Assembly (NCBI GenBank): GCA_050013075.1
Contig: JBEKFZ010000043.1
Span: forward strand, 1 to 32,785
From: JBEKIK01 sp050013075
Lineage (GTDB): Bacteria; Planctomycetota; Planctomycetia; Pirellulales; Thermoguttaceae
Direction of reading: 5' to 3'
Length of the DNA: 32,785 nucleotides
The notes under the pieces were generated by a model. That model saw only the letters and a list, made by a program, of their open reading frames with translations. It searched no databases and was not told where the DNA came from. This document shows, in pieces, positions 16,555-23,377 of this stretch. The position numbers were made by a program, and so were the translations under genes. Each line of letters starts with the position of its first letter. Position 1 is the stretch's first letter.

Positions 16555-16856
16555 TGTTTCTGCCTCCGGTTTGTTCTTAAAAAAAACGATAAACCTATAT
16601 CCGTTTGTAAAGTACTGCGATGCAACCCTCCCTTGCCGCTTGCAGACATCCATATTACAAACATAGCATATTAAGAGTTGGCTATTTTACTCGATAAAAG
16701 GCCCGTGACCTGGCATCCTGAACATGGAAAAATCCTTCCCCACGCATACGACGTAAACGTCGGGTCTAATACCGCCTGCGGCGTCAGAAAATCCCCAATT
16801 CTAGAACAATATCCTAGCGCCTATCATCTATTCCATATCCCGATTCCCGAATCATT
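16555..16856. other. Intergenic region 5' of bacteriohemerythrin
   Basis: This 302-base gap must contain the bacteriohemerythrin promoter (minus strand). A TTGCAT box followed by GATATA is a weak candidate near 16590-16620. The palindrome CGACGT-AA-ACGTCG and a small CCGC-CT-GCGG hairpin lie close together near 16750-16790. No additional gene is supported. Confidence 0.35.
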
Positions 16857-17858
16857 TCAGGCCAGCCAGCGGGCGGCGTCTTTGGCCCAGTAGGTTAGAA
16901 TGATGCTTGCCCCGGCGCGACGGATGGCGGTTAGACATTCAAGTGCCACCGCTTGTTCGTCGAGCCAGCCTTTCGCGGCGGCGGCTTTTACCATGCTAAA
17001 TTCGCCCGATACGTTGTAAGCGGCCAAGGGCACCCCGGGGAAACGGGCTTTGGCTTTAGCGATGATGTCGAGATAGGCCAACGCCGGCTTGACCATTACG
17101 ATATCGGCGCCTTCGGCCAGATCGAGTTCGATCTCGCGTAAAGCCTGGCCCGCGGCGGCGGCGGGGTCCATTTGATATCCGCGGCGGTTGCCGAACTGGG
17201 GCGCGCTTTCGGCGGCCTCGCGGAACGGGCCGTAAAACGCGCTGGCGTACTTGGCCGCGTAACTCATGATAGGCAGGTGCGAAAAGCCGGCCGAATCAAG
17301 TGCCTGGCGGATCGCGCCCACCATGCCGTCGATCATGCCCGACGGGGCGACCACGTCGGCTCCGGCCCGGGCGTGGACCAACGCCTGTTGGGCCAAAAGC
17401 TTGAGCGTGGCGTCGTTATCCACATCGTGCCGGCCGGTGGTTTGAGTGACCGGGCCGCAATGCCCGTGATCGGTGTATTCGCAAAAGCAGACGTCGGTGA
17501 TGACCAGGAAATCGCGTGCCGCCCGTTTGGCCGTGCGGATGGCCTGGGGGATGATGCCGGCGTCGGAAAGGGCGTCGGACCCGGTAGCGTCCTTTTTTTC
17601 CGGAATGCCGAACAGGATCACGCCGCCCAGGCCCAGTTCGACGGCCTGGGAGACCTCGTCGGCCAGCATGTCGGGCGAGAGTTGGAAATTGCCCGGCATG
17701 GCGGCGATCTCCTGTTTGACCGCCCGGCCCGGGCGGACAAAAAGCGGCAAAATCAGGTCGGCTGGCGATATGCGGGTTTCTTTTACCAGTTCGCGCACGG
17801 CCGGATTATAACGCAGGCGTCGAAGACGCGTGACGGGAAAGGCGGAAATATCAGTCAT
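16857..17858 (-). CDS. hemB: Delta-aminolevulinic acid dehydratase (porphobilinogen synthase)
   Basis: A 333-residue enzyme that condenses two 5-aminolevulinate molecules to porphobilinogen in haem synthesis. The Schiff-base lysines are K203 (SYAAKYASAFYG) and K257 (MVKPALAYLD). A zinc site is visible as C124, C126 and C134 in DVCFCEYTDHGHCG, so this is a Zn-dependent form. The N-terminus (RLRRLRYNPAVREL) and length are standard. GGAG lies nine bases before the start. No other haem gene is adjacent, and the upstream spacer carries several REP-like hairpins. Confidence 0.97.
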   Translation of the reverse strand: MTDISAFPVTRLRRLRYNPAVRELVKETRISPADLILPLFVRPGRAVKQEIAAMPGNFQLSPDMLADEVSQAVELGLGGVILFGIPEKKDATGSDALSDAGIIPQAIRTAKRAARDFLVITDVCFCEYTDHGHCGPVTQTTGRHDVDNDATLKLLAQQALVHARAGADVVAPSGMIDGMVGAIRQALDSAGFSHLPIMSYAAKYASAFYGPFREAAESAPQFGNRRGYQMDPAAAAGQALREIELDLAEGADIVMVKPALAYLDIIAKAKARFPGVPLAAYNVSGEFSMVKAAAAKGWLDEQAVALECLTAIRRAGASIILTYWAKDAARWLA

Positions 17859-17941
17859 CGTTATTTACTCCGTTGCACGGCCTTTGGCCGCAACTAATTT
17901 ATTGCAAATTGCAAAATGCGAATTTCAAATTGAACAAAACT

Positions 17942-18048
17942 CGGCATAAGTGCCGGGGCTATTGAGTCTCAAATTAATAATATCACTAGCCGGCGGTCAA
18001 CGACCGCCGGAATATAAGCAAATTCCCGCCGGCGGCTGTTAGCCGCCG
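17942..18048. repeat. Cluster of three REP-like hairpins
   Basis: Hairpins are CGGCA-TAAG-TGCCG (17942-17955), CCGGCGGTC-AAC-GACCGCCGG (17990-18010) and CGGCGGCT-GTT-AGCCGCCG (18030-18048). They sit between the kinase stop and the hemB start, both on the minus strand. Just upstream (about 17895-17935) is an AT-rich spacer built from TTGCAAATTGCAAAATGC-like words. Confidence 0.65.
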
Positions 18049-18068
18049 ACTATTGCGTGTGACATTAG

Positions 18069-18089
18069 TTTTCTGATTCTCAATAAACA
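18069..18089. repeat. 3'-flank motif shared with the aconitase gene
   Basis: A 21-base stretch containing TTTTCTGATTCTCAATAAAC differs by one base from 23341-23361. It begins one base past the kinase stop codon on the minus strand. The other copy begins 16 bases past the aconitase stop. Confidence 0.5.
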
Positions 18090-18090
18090 T

Positions 18091-19944
18091 TTATGGCGGT
18101 CCTTTTATTTTATCAAGTGCGGTTTGAGCGCGGCGGACGGCGTCGGCGGCCCAGGGTTTGTCGGAGTAGAGTTCGATTGCCGCGCGATACATGGCCTGTG
18201 CGCTTTTCGGATCGGTTGCCAACAGGGCATCGGCCTGATCCAGGTGTTTTTGGATAATTTCGAGTTGTTCGGGGGCGAATTCCTGGACATTCTTTTTTAA
18301 TTGTTGCAGGCGGCGGCGGGCAAGGGTGAGACAATCGCCGTTGGGCCCGGCCGTTTCGGCGGAAGAATGATATAAATCCACCAGCGCCTGGAGTTTGGCG
18401 ATGCACTGTTCGGTGCTGAGGCGTTGATAGCCGATGGCTTCGAGATACGCCCGTTCGATGGGCAGGAGATTTTCGTCACTAGTCCAGCCTCTGTCCAGCC
18501 GATCGAATTTGTGCTGTAGCTTATCGAGCTCGATTTCATGTTGATATTTGCGGAGTTTGGACGCCCGGGGATCGCCGGTATATTGTTCGCCAGGATATTG
18601 CTCTAAGTACGCACGGATGTCATCTTCGGCCTGGATTATGGAATCGATCTTTCCATCTTCAGTGTGGGCGGCGATGCGGCGGTAAAGCGAATCGGCGGTT
18701 GGCGGCTGGAGGAAGTACCAGATGGCTAAACCCACCAGCAGCAGTCCGGCCGCCAAAACCCAGGTTTGCAGCGAGATAACGGCGGGCTTCGACTGCTCGA
18801 ATTCCTGCTTGCCGAGTTCTTCCTTGCTAACGGGCACGAAACGGCCGGTGGATTTGGGTTCCGTGACGGAGGCATTTGTTTGCGATGGCAGGGCCGTCGC
18901 GGCCGCGGTTTCGGGAAGATCGGCCGGCACTTGGAAACCGGCTTGCGCGGCCGGGTGTTGGGCGGAAGGGGTAAATGCCTGCGTATCCGGGAGTTCCGCG
19001 TCTTGCGCCGGGCCATGTTCCGCGGCCGGCAATGTAACGGCCGCCGCATCCGGCCCAAGCGCATCGTCCGAAGGCGGCTGGGATTGATAATAGGAAGCGT
19101 CGGCCTGCATTGTCGCGGCGGGCGAGGGCAGGGCATGTTGCATGGCCTCCAGACATCGGCCCAGAATAGTGGCGTTGGGAATGCGCCGGGCAGGATCTTT
19201 TTCCAGTAATTGGATGATGATGTGTTCGAGTTCCTCGGGAACTTCATCGTTGTGGCGGCGCAGCGGTTCGGGCTTTTCAAACTGTTGCTTATAAAGGACT
19301 TCGCCCAGCGAGCCTCCGCGAAAAACCGGGCGCCGCGCCAAAAGCACGTACATCACTGCGCCCAGGCTGTAAAGATCGGTCCGCTGATCGACCGCTTTGC
19401 CGGCCGCTTGCTCCGGGGCCATGTATTCGGCGGTGCCCAGGACCGAACCGGCGCTGGTCAGCCTTGTATTGCCGAACAAGCGGGCGATGCCGAAATCGGA
19501 TAGCTTTACCTGCCCATTGGATGCCAAAAGCAGGTTGCCAGGTTTTATGTCGCGGTGGATCACGCCGCGGTCGTGCGCGTGGCGCAATGCGCGGCATATT
19601 TCGATGACCATGCGGACGACTTCCCGCCAATCGAAGCGCCGGCCGCGGCCGAGTTCTTCCTCCAGGCTGTTGCCGTCGATCAGTTCCATGGCGTAGAACA
19701 ACCGGGCGTCCTCTTCGCCGAACCCGAAGAGTTTGACGATGTTGGGATGGTTGAGTTTGCGCAGGGTTTCGATTTCGGCCTCGAAGCGGCCGCGAAAACC
19801 TTCCTCCTCGGCCAGGGCGGCCGAGAGCAGTTTGACCGCGGCAGGTTCGCCTGTTTCCAGATTGACCGCTTCGTAGACGGTTCCCATGCCGCCGCGCCCA
19901 AGCTTCCCCACGATCTGATAAGGTCCGAGCCGTTCGATCTGCAT
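18091..19944 (-). CDS. PknB-like Ser/Thr protein kinase with one membrane segment
   Basis: A 617-residue kinase. The catalytic domain (residues about 8-268) has the Gly loop GRGGMGTVYE (16-25), ATP-binding K38, E57 or nearby as salt-bridge partner, the catalytic loop HRDIKPGN (D132, K134, N137), DFG at 150-152 and the GTAEYMAPEQ activation-segment end (170-179). All key residues are intact, so it should be active. A Pro/Ala-rich linker (about 275-385) leads to one membrane segment near residues 393-415. The C-terminal part (about 420-617) is helical and TPR-like and would lie outside the membrane. The start aligns with relatives. The substrate is unknown. Confidence 0.93.
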   Translation of the reverse strand: MQIERLGPYQIVGKLGRGGMGTVYEAVNLETGEPAAVKLLSAALAEEEGFRGRFEAEIETLRKLNHPNIVKLFGFGEEDARLFYAMELIDGNSLEEELGRGRRFDWREVVRMVIEICRALRHAHDRGVIHRDIKPGNLLLASNGQVKLSDFGIARLFGNTRLTSAGSVLGTAEYMAPEQAAGKAVDQRTDLYSLGAVMYVLLARRPVFRGGSLGEVLYKQQFEKPEPLRRHNDEVPEELEHIIIQLLEKDPARRIPNATILGRCLEAMQHALPSPAATMQADASYYQSQPPSDDALGPDAAAVTLPAAEHGPAQDAELPDTQAFTPSAQHPAAQAGFQVPADLPETAAATALPSQTNASVTEPKSTGRFVPVSKEELGKQEFEQSKPAVISLQTWVLAAGLLLVGLAIWYFLQPPTADSLYRRIAAHTEDGKIDSIIQAEDDIRAYLEQYPGEQYTGDPRASKLRKYQHEIELDKLQHKFDRLDRGWTSDENLLPIERAYLEAIGYQRLSTEQCIAKLQALVDLYHSSAETAGPNGDCLTLARRRLQQLKKNVQEFAPEQLEIIQKHLDQADALLATDPKSAQAMYRAAIELYSDKPWAADAVRRAQTALDKIKGPP

Positions 19945-20005
19945 GTAAAAAATCCCAGGTTGGCTGATACCTATATCCTATAGCGCAGAAGCGAAAGCCG
20001 CCAGC

Positions 20006-20039
20006 GGGAGGGGCGGGGTGAAGGGTTCAGGGGGCAGGG
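20006..20039 (+). other. G-rich tract with G-quadruplex potential
   Basis: Runs of G at 20006-20008, 20010-20013, 20015-20018, 20023-20025, 20030-20034 and 20037-20039 have 1-4 base loops. It lies 60 bases upstream of the kinase start, on the opposite strand. Confidence 0.4.
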
Positions 20040-20055
20040 TTCTAATTTCGTTGGT

Positions 20056-20118
20056 GCGGCAGTTGTACTGCCGCGCCCAGGCTTGGATCATGCGAGGGCG
20101 ACAGTACAATTGTCGCCC
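20056..20118. repeat. Pair of REP-like hairpins (CAGT/ACTG and CGACA types)
   Basis: GCGGCAGT-TGT-ACTGCCGC (20056-20074) and GGGCGACA...TGTCGCCC (20096-20118, seven-base loop) lie between the divergent kinase and truB genes. A partial repeat of the second one's tail (TCGCCCCAACAAA) follows at about 20131. Confidence 0.65.
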
Positions 20119-20176
20119 CAACAAATACAGTCGCCCCAACAAAAGTTGAAAAAATGGGTATAATCAATTACGGGAG

Positions 20177-20193
20177 CGCGACCGGCGGTCGCG
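20177..20193. repeat. REP-like hairpin upstream of truB
   Basis: CGCGACC-GGC-GGTCGCG (20177-20193) has the same stem as the hairpins at 9683 and 15083 with a different loop. A TTTATTTTTAT tail follows on the plus strand. Confidence 0.6.
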
Positions 20194-20229
20194 TGTTTAT
20201 TTTTATGATTTAACCACGTAATATAATCC

Positions 20230-21114
20230 ATGACGTTATCGGGCATTTTGAACATCAATAAACCCGTAGGCATGACCTCTCGGGATGCGGTGGATATGGT
20301 CCAGCGCCTGGTCCGGCCGGCCAAAGTCGGTCATGCGGGCACTCTGGATCCGTTGGCCGCGGGCGTACTGGTCGTATGCGTGGGATCGGCCACCAGATTG
20401 ATCGAGTACGTGCAGCGGATGCCGAAATCGTATATCGGCACGTTTCTTTTTGGGCGGTGGAGCGAAACCGAGGATATCGAAGGCCATGTCGTGGAGATGT
20501 CCGATCCGCCCGTGCCCGCCTTGGAGGAAATCACTTTCGCGGCGAAAAAACTCGAGGGCAATATACTGCAACGGCCGCCGGCGTTTTCGGCGATTAAAAT
20601 CAACGGCTGCCGGGCGTACAAGATAGCGCGCAGTGGAGAGCCGGTGGAATTACAGCCCCGGCCCGTAACCGTTCATCGCATCGCTGTGCGGTCGTACGAA
20701 TATCCGCGATTGGTGCTGGAAGTGAATTGCGGCGGTGGAACGTACATCCGCTCGTTGGGCCGGGATCTGGCGGAATCGTTGGGAACCCGGGCGGTGATGT
20801 CGGCCCTGGTACGGACGGCGATCGGCAAGTTCAGCCTGGACGCTGCCCAAGATCCCGGCAAACTGAACAAGGAAAACATTGCCGGCCGCCTTCTGCCCAT
20901 GATTTTTGCAGTGGATTATCTGCCGCGGCTGGAACTTTCGGCCGAGGAAATAAGTCGCGTTCATCGCGGTCAATCAATTGCGAAACGAATCGTCCGCGCC
21001 GATGCGGCGGATACGGCCGCGGTTGATAAGGAAGGAAATCTGGTGGCGATTCTGAGTTCTTCGGACGAGGGATTGCTGCGTCCGGCACGGAATTTTTTAT
21101 ATAGAATTCCTTGA
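20230..21114 (+). CDS. truB: tRNA pseudouridine(55) synthase
   Basis: A 294-residue TruB that converts U55 of the tRNA T-loop to pseudouridine. The N-terminus GILNINKPVGMTS is the family signature, and the catalytic aspartate is D40 in GHAGTLDPLAAGVL. RPPAFSAIKINGCRAYKIAR, GGGTYIRSLGRDLA and the C-terminal LRPARNF piece are also typical. No clear ribosome binding site precedes the ATG. TATAAT hexamers occur at 20159-20164 and 20222-20227, the second only two bases before the ATG, so promoter placement is uncertain. The usual neighbours rbfA, infB and rpsO are absent. Confidence 0.96.
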   Translation: MTLSGILNINKPVGMTSRDAVDMVQRLVRPAKVGHAGTLDPLAAGVLVVCVGSATRLIEYVQRMPKSYIGTFLFGRWSETEDIEGHVVEMSDPPVPALEEITFAAKKLEGNILQRPPAFSAIKINGCRAYKIARSGEPVELQPRPVTVHRIAVRSYEYPRLVLEVNCGGGTYIRSLGRDLAESLGTRAVMSALVRTAIGKFSLDAAQDPGKLNKENIAGRLLPMIFAVDYLPRLELSAEEISRVHRGQSIAKRIVRADAADTAAVDKEGNLVAILSSSDEGLLRPARNFLYRIP

Positions 21115-21131
21115 GGAATTCTAACAATCAT

Positions 21132-21174
21132 CCCCTCGCCGGGCACCGACCGAAGGTTGGTCGCGGGAGAGGGG
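21132..21174. repeat. Hairpin element after truB, possible terminator
   Basis: Outer arms CCCCTC and GAGGGG (21132-21137, 21169-21174) enclose ACCGACC-GAA-GGTTGGT (21145-21161, one G/T pair). A GTCGGGGGTGAGGG tail follows. Elements of this CCCTC...GAGGGG(TCGGGG) form are widespread intergenic repeats in bacteria. It lies between convergent genes. Confidence 0.55.
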
Positions 21175-21206
21175 TCGGGGGTGAGGGTGGCTGTGTATTG
21201 TTAAAG

Positions 21207-23186
21207 TCACTTAGAAGGCGGCGGTGTGCCCGGCCCGTCTGACAGCCCGGAGCGGTAGGAATTCAACCAATCTTCAATTTGCCCGGCCAACGCCATTTGC
21301 CCCTGGGAGCGGGCGAGTTCCAGGGCCTTCTCGAAGTGTTCGATCGCCTGTTGGGGTTGGCCCATTGCTTTAAAAGCCTTGCCCAGATTGAATTGGGCGT
21401 CTAAAAAGTCGGGGGCAAGCGCCAATGCCGCTTCGTATTGTTCGATTGCCTCCCCAGGCCGGCCTGCCCGGGCCAATGCCACGCCCAGATTGTTGCGGGC
21501 CTCGAGGTAGTCGGGTTTGACGGATAATGCCCGCTGGAAAAAGTCGATTGCCTCTTTTAATCGACCGTCTTCGAGCGATACGTTTCCCAGGTGATAATGA
21601 GCTTCGGGATCGTGGGAATTCAGCCGCAGGGCCTGATGGAAATGTTCGACGGCCTCTTGGCGGCGATCGGTATGGATCAATGCGGCGCCCAGGTTGTTGT
21701 GGACCTGAGGGTAATCGGGATTGAGTTTCAGGGATTGCTGAAAATGATCAATTGCCTCCGGCAGGAGCCCTTGTTGCGACAATGCGATGCCAAGGTTGTT
21801 GTGTGCCATCCAAGAGTTGGGATTTTTATCCAATGTAGCCTTGTAGAGTGTGATTTCGTCGGAATACAGCCCGCTTTGCAGGCAAGTCAGAAATGCGAGA
21901 TTTCCCACCGCCGCGGCGGCCAGTGCCGTTGCCGTCCAGTATGCCGCACCGTGCAATCTGTGATGCCATGAGCCAAAACCTGCCGAAAGCAGTACGATTA
22001 TCGGGATAAGTGCGACGTGCTGATAATGGTCGGCCACCAGCGAGTAGCGCATGAAGTATACGTCGGTCAATCCCATTACCGGGGCCAGGGCCACACAGAA
22101 AAATCCCCAGGCAATAAGAAACGGCCGGCTCCAGGTTTTTCTATACCGCCACAGAATTACCGTAAGGATTAACGCCGCCGACAGCGGCAGCCACCATAGC
22201 GGATTGCCGGCCTCGATGTTCCACTGGGGATAGATGAAAAGCAGGTTCAAAGGCAGAATCGCTTTGTAAAGGTAGAACCACACTACGCCGCCCGCGCCCA
22301 GTATGCGTTGGTAAAAATCGGCGGTGCGGATTATCTCTCCCGAACCGTGCGTTTGGAACCATACATTCACTTCGGTCAACGCCACGGCAACGGCGAAAAA
22401 GGGCACAATACGCGGCAGATCCTGCCTTGTCAGAGGGCGCAGCCACCAGACGATTCCCAGCAGCAGGACCGGCAAGACTGTTGCCGATCCCTTGCTGAGC
22501 ATGGCCAAAACGAAGGCCAAAAAACTCAGCCAGTACCAGAGATGAAAGGATGAAGGATGAAGGATGAAGGATGAAACAGCAGACAATGAACGGTGAACCG
22601 GGGACAGTTTAGCCGCGAGCGGGTACCATGCGGAGAATGGTCGGCGAGCGAGTTCGTCGAATTTCATGTACCATAGAATCGACAGCAGAAAGAACAGCAT
22701 TGCCAGCATGTCTTTCCGCTGCGAAATCCAGGCCACCGATTCCACGTTCACCGGATGCAGGGCGAAGATGATGGCCGCCAAAAAACCTCCGGGAATGGAT
22801 AACTTCCGCAAGATAATCCAGATCAGCAGGGCCTCGGCGATGTGCAATATCAAGTTTGTGAGATGGTAGCCGGTGGAGTTCATTTCCCACAGCCGCCACT
22901 CGATCCAAAGAGTTGTATTGCTTACCGGGTAGTAATCACAAGGTTCGGTGGTACACCAAAATCGGAACAGGCCGTCCGAAACCTTGATTATTGGATTTTT
23001 CGTTAGATATAGATCTTTGTCGTCCCAGATGAATCCGCCGCTTAATGAGGGCAGGTAAACGAAGAAAGCGGCAACCGCGATCAACACTGCTCCCGCCGGC
23101 GCGCCCAGTGGCAACGCCGACGTGAAAAAATTTCCCGACCGGTCCCGGGTAGCGCGTTTATCAAAAGATTTTTTGCGTTTGGACAT
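21207..23186 (-). CDS. TMTC-like membrane glycosyltransferase with C-terminal TPR repeats
   Basis: A 659-residue protein. Residues about 30-435 form a multi-pass membrane domain of GT-C type with a DD pair (D55, D56 in FIWDDKDLY) in the first loop, as in TMTC/PMT-like mannosyltransferases. FALHPVNVESVAWISQRKDML is a further hallmark of this bacterial and eukaryotic TMTC group. Residues about 455-625 are five TPR repeats. The protein probably transfers a lipid-linked sugar to proteins outside the membrane, though donor and acceptor are unknown. Between residues about 180 and 215 the sequence departs from the family and is encoded by repeat-like DNA, including four copies of a 7-base unit. Confidence 0.82.
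   Translation of the reverse strand: MSKRKKSFDKRATRDRSGNFFTSALPLGAPAGAVLIAVAAFFVYLPSLSGGFIWDDKDLYLTKNPIIKVSDGLFRFWCTTEPCDYYPVSNTTLWIEWRLWEMNSTGYHLTNLILHIAEALLIWIILRKLSIPGGFLAAIIFALHPVNVESVAWISQRKDMLAMLFFLLSILWYMKFDELARRPFSAWYPLAAKLSPVHRSLSAVSSFILHPSSFHLWYWLSFLAFVLAMLSKGSATVLPVLLLGIVWWLRPLTRQDLPRIVPFFAVAVALTEVNVWFQTHGSGEIIRTADFYQRILGAGGVVWFYLYKAILPLNLLFIYPQWNIEAGNPLWWLPLSAALILTVILWRYRKTWSRPFLIAWGFFCVALAPVMGLTDVYFMRYSLVADHYQHVALIPIIVLLSAGFGSWHHRLHGAAYWTATALAAAAVGNLAFLTCLQSGLYSDEITLYKATLDKNPNSWMAHNNLGIALSQQGLLPEAIDHFQQSLKLNPDYPQVHNNLGAALIHTDRRQEAVEHFHQALRLNSHDPEAHYHLGNVSLEDGRLKEAIDFFQRALSVKPDYLEARNNLGVALARAGRPGEAIEQYEAALALAPDFLDAQFNLGKAFKAMGQPQQAIEHFEKALELARSQGQMALAGQIEDWLNSYRSGLSDGPGTPPPSK
22541..22575. 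repeat. GGATGAA tandem repeat inside the TMTC-like gene
   Basis: One degenerate (22541-22547) and four perfect copies of GGATGAA (22548-22575) lie in a predicted loop of the coding sequence. Because the unit is seven bases, gain or loss of one copy shifts the frame. A TTTAGCCGCGAGCGG word, like the head of the REP-like elements, follows at 22608. Confidence 0.85.
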
Positions 23187-23231
23187 AAGCGGATGATTGA
23201 ATCTCAGATAAATAAATGTCGTAGATAGGAC

Positions 23232-23304
23232 TCAGAGCCGGGCCGTGTCGGCCCGGAACCACTGGAACCACCGGAATCACCGGGGCGACACGCCCTGGCT
23301 CTGA
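23232..23304. repeat. Composite element: inverted ends, two hairpins, 9-bp tandem core
   Basis: Inverted ends TCAGAGCC (23232-23239) and GGCTCTGA (23297-23304) enclose CCGGGCC-GTGTC-GGCCCGG (23238-23256) and GGGCG-ACA-CGCCC (23283-23295). Between the hairpins lie three near-identical 9-mers, AACCACTGG, AACCACCGG and AATCACCGG. It fills the spacer between aconitase and the TMTC-like gene. Confidence 0.7.
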
Positions 23305-23340
23305 CTTTTTGTGCAACATCAACTTTTTTGTGCGAGATTC

Positions 23341-23361
23341 TTTTCTGACTCTCAATAAACA
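23341..23361. repeat. 3'-flank motif shared with the kinase gene
   Basis: TTTTCTGACTCTCAATAAAC plus one base differs by one base from 18069-18089. On the minus strand it begins 16 bases past the aconitase stop codon. Confidence 0.5.
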
Positions 23362-23377
23362 ATTGCTCCGTTAATCG

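Noticed and set aside
18766..19209. Open frames opposite the kinase linker
   Set aside because: The linker is Pro/Ala rich, so the complement is Gly/Arg rich and open by composition only.
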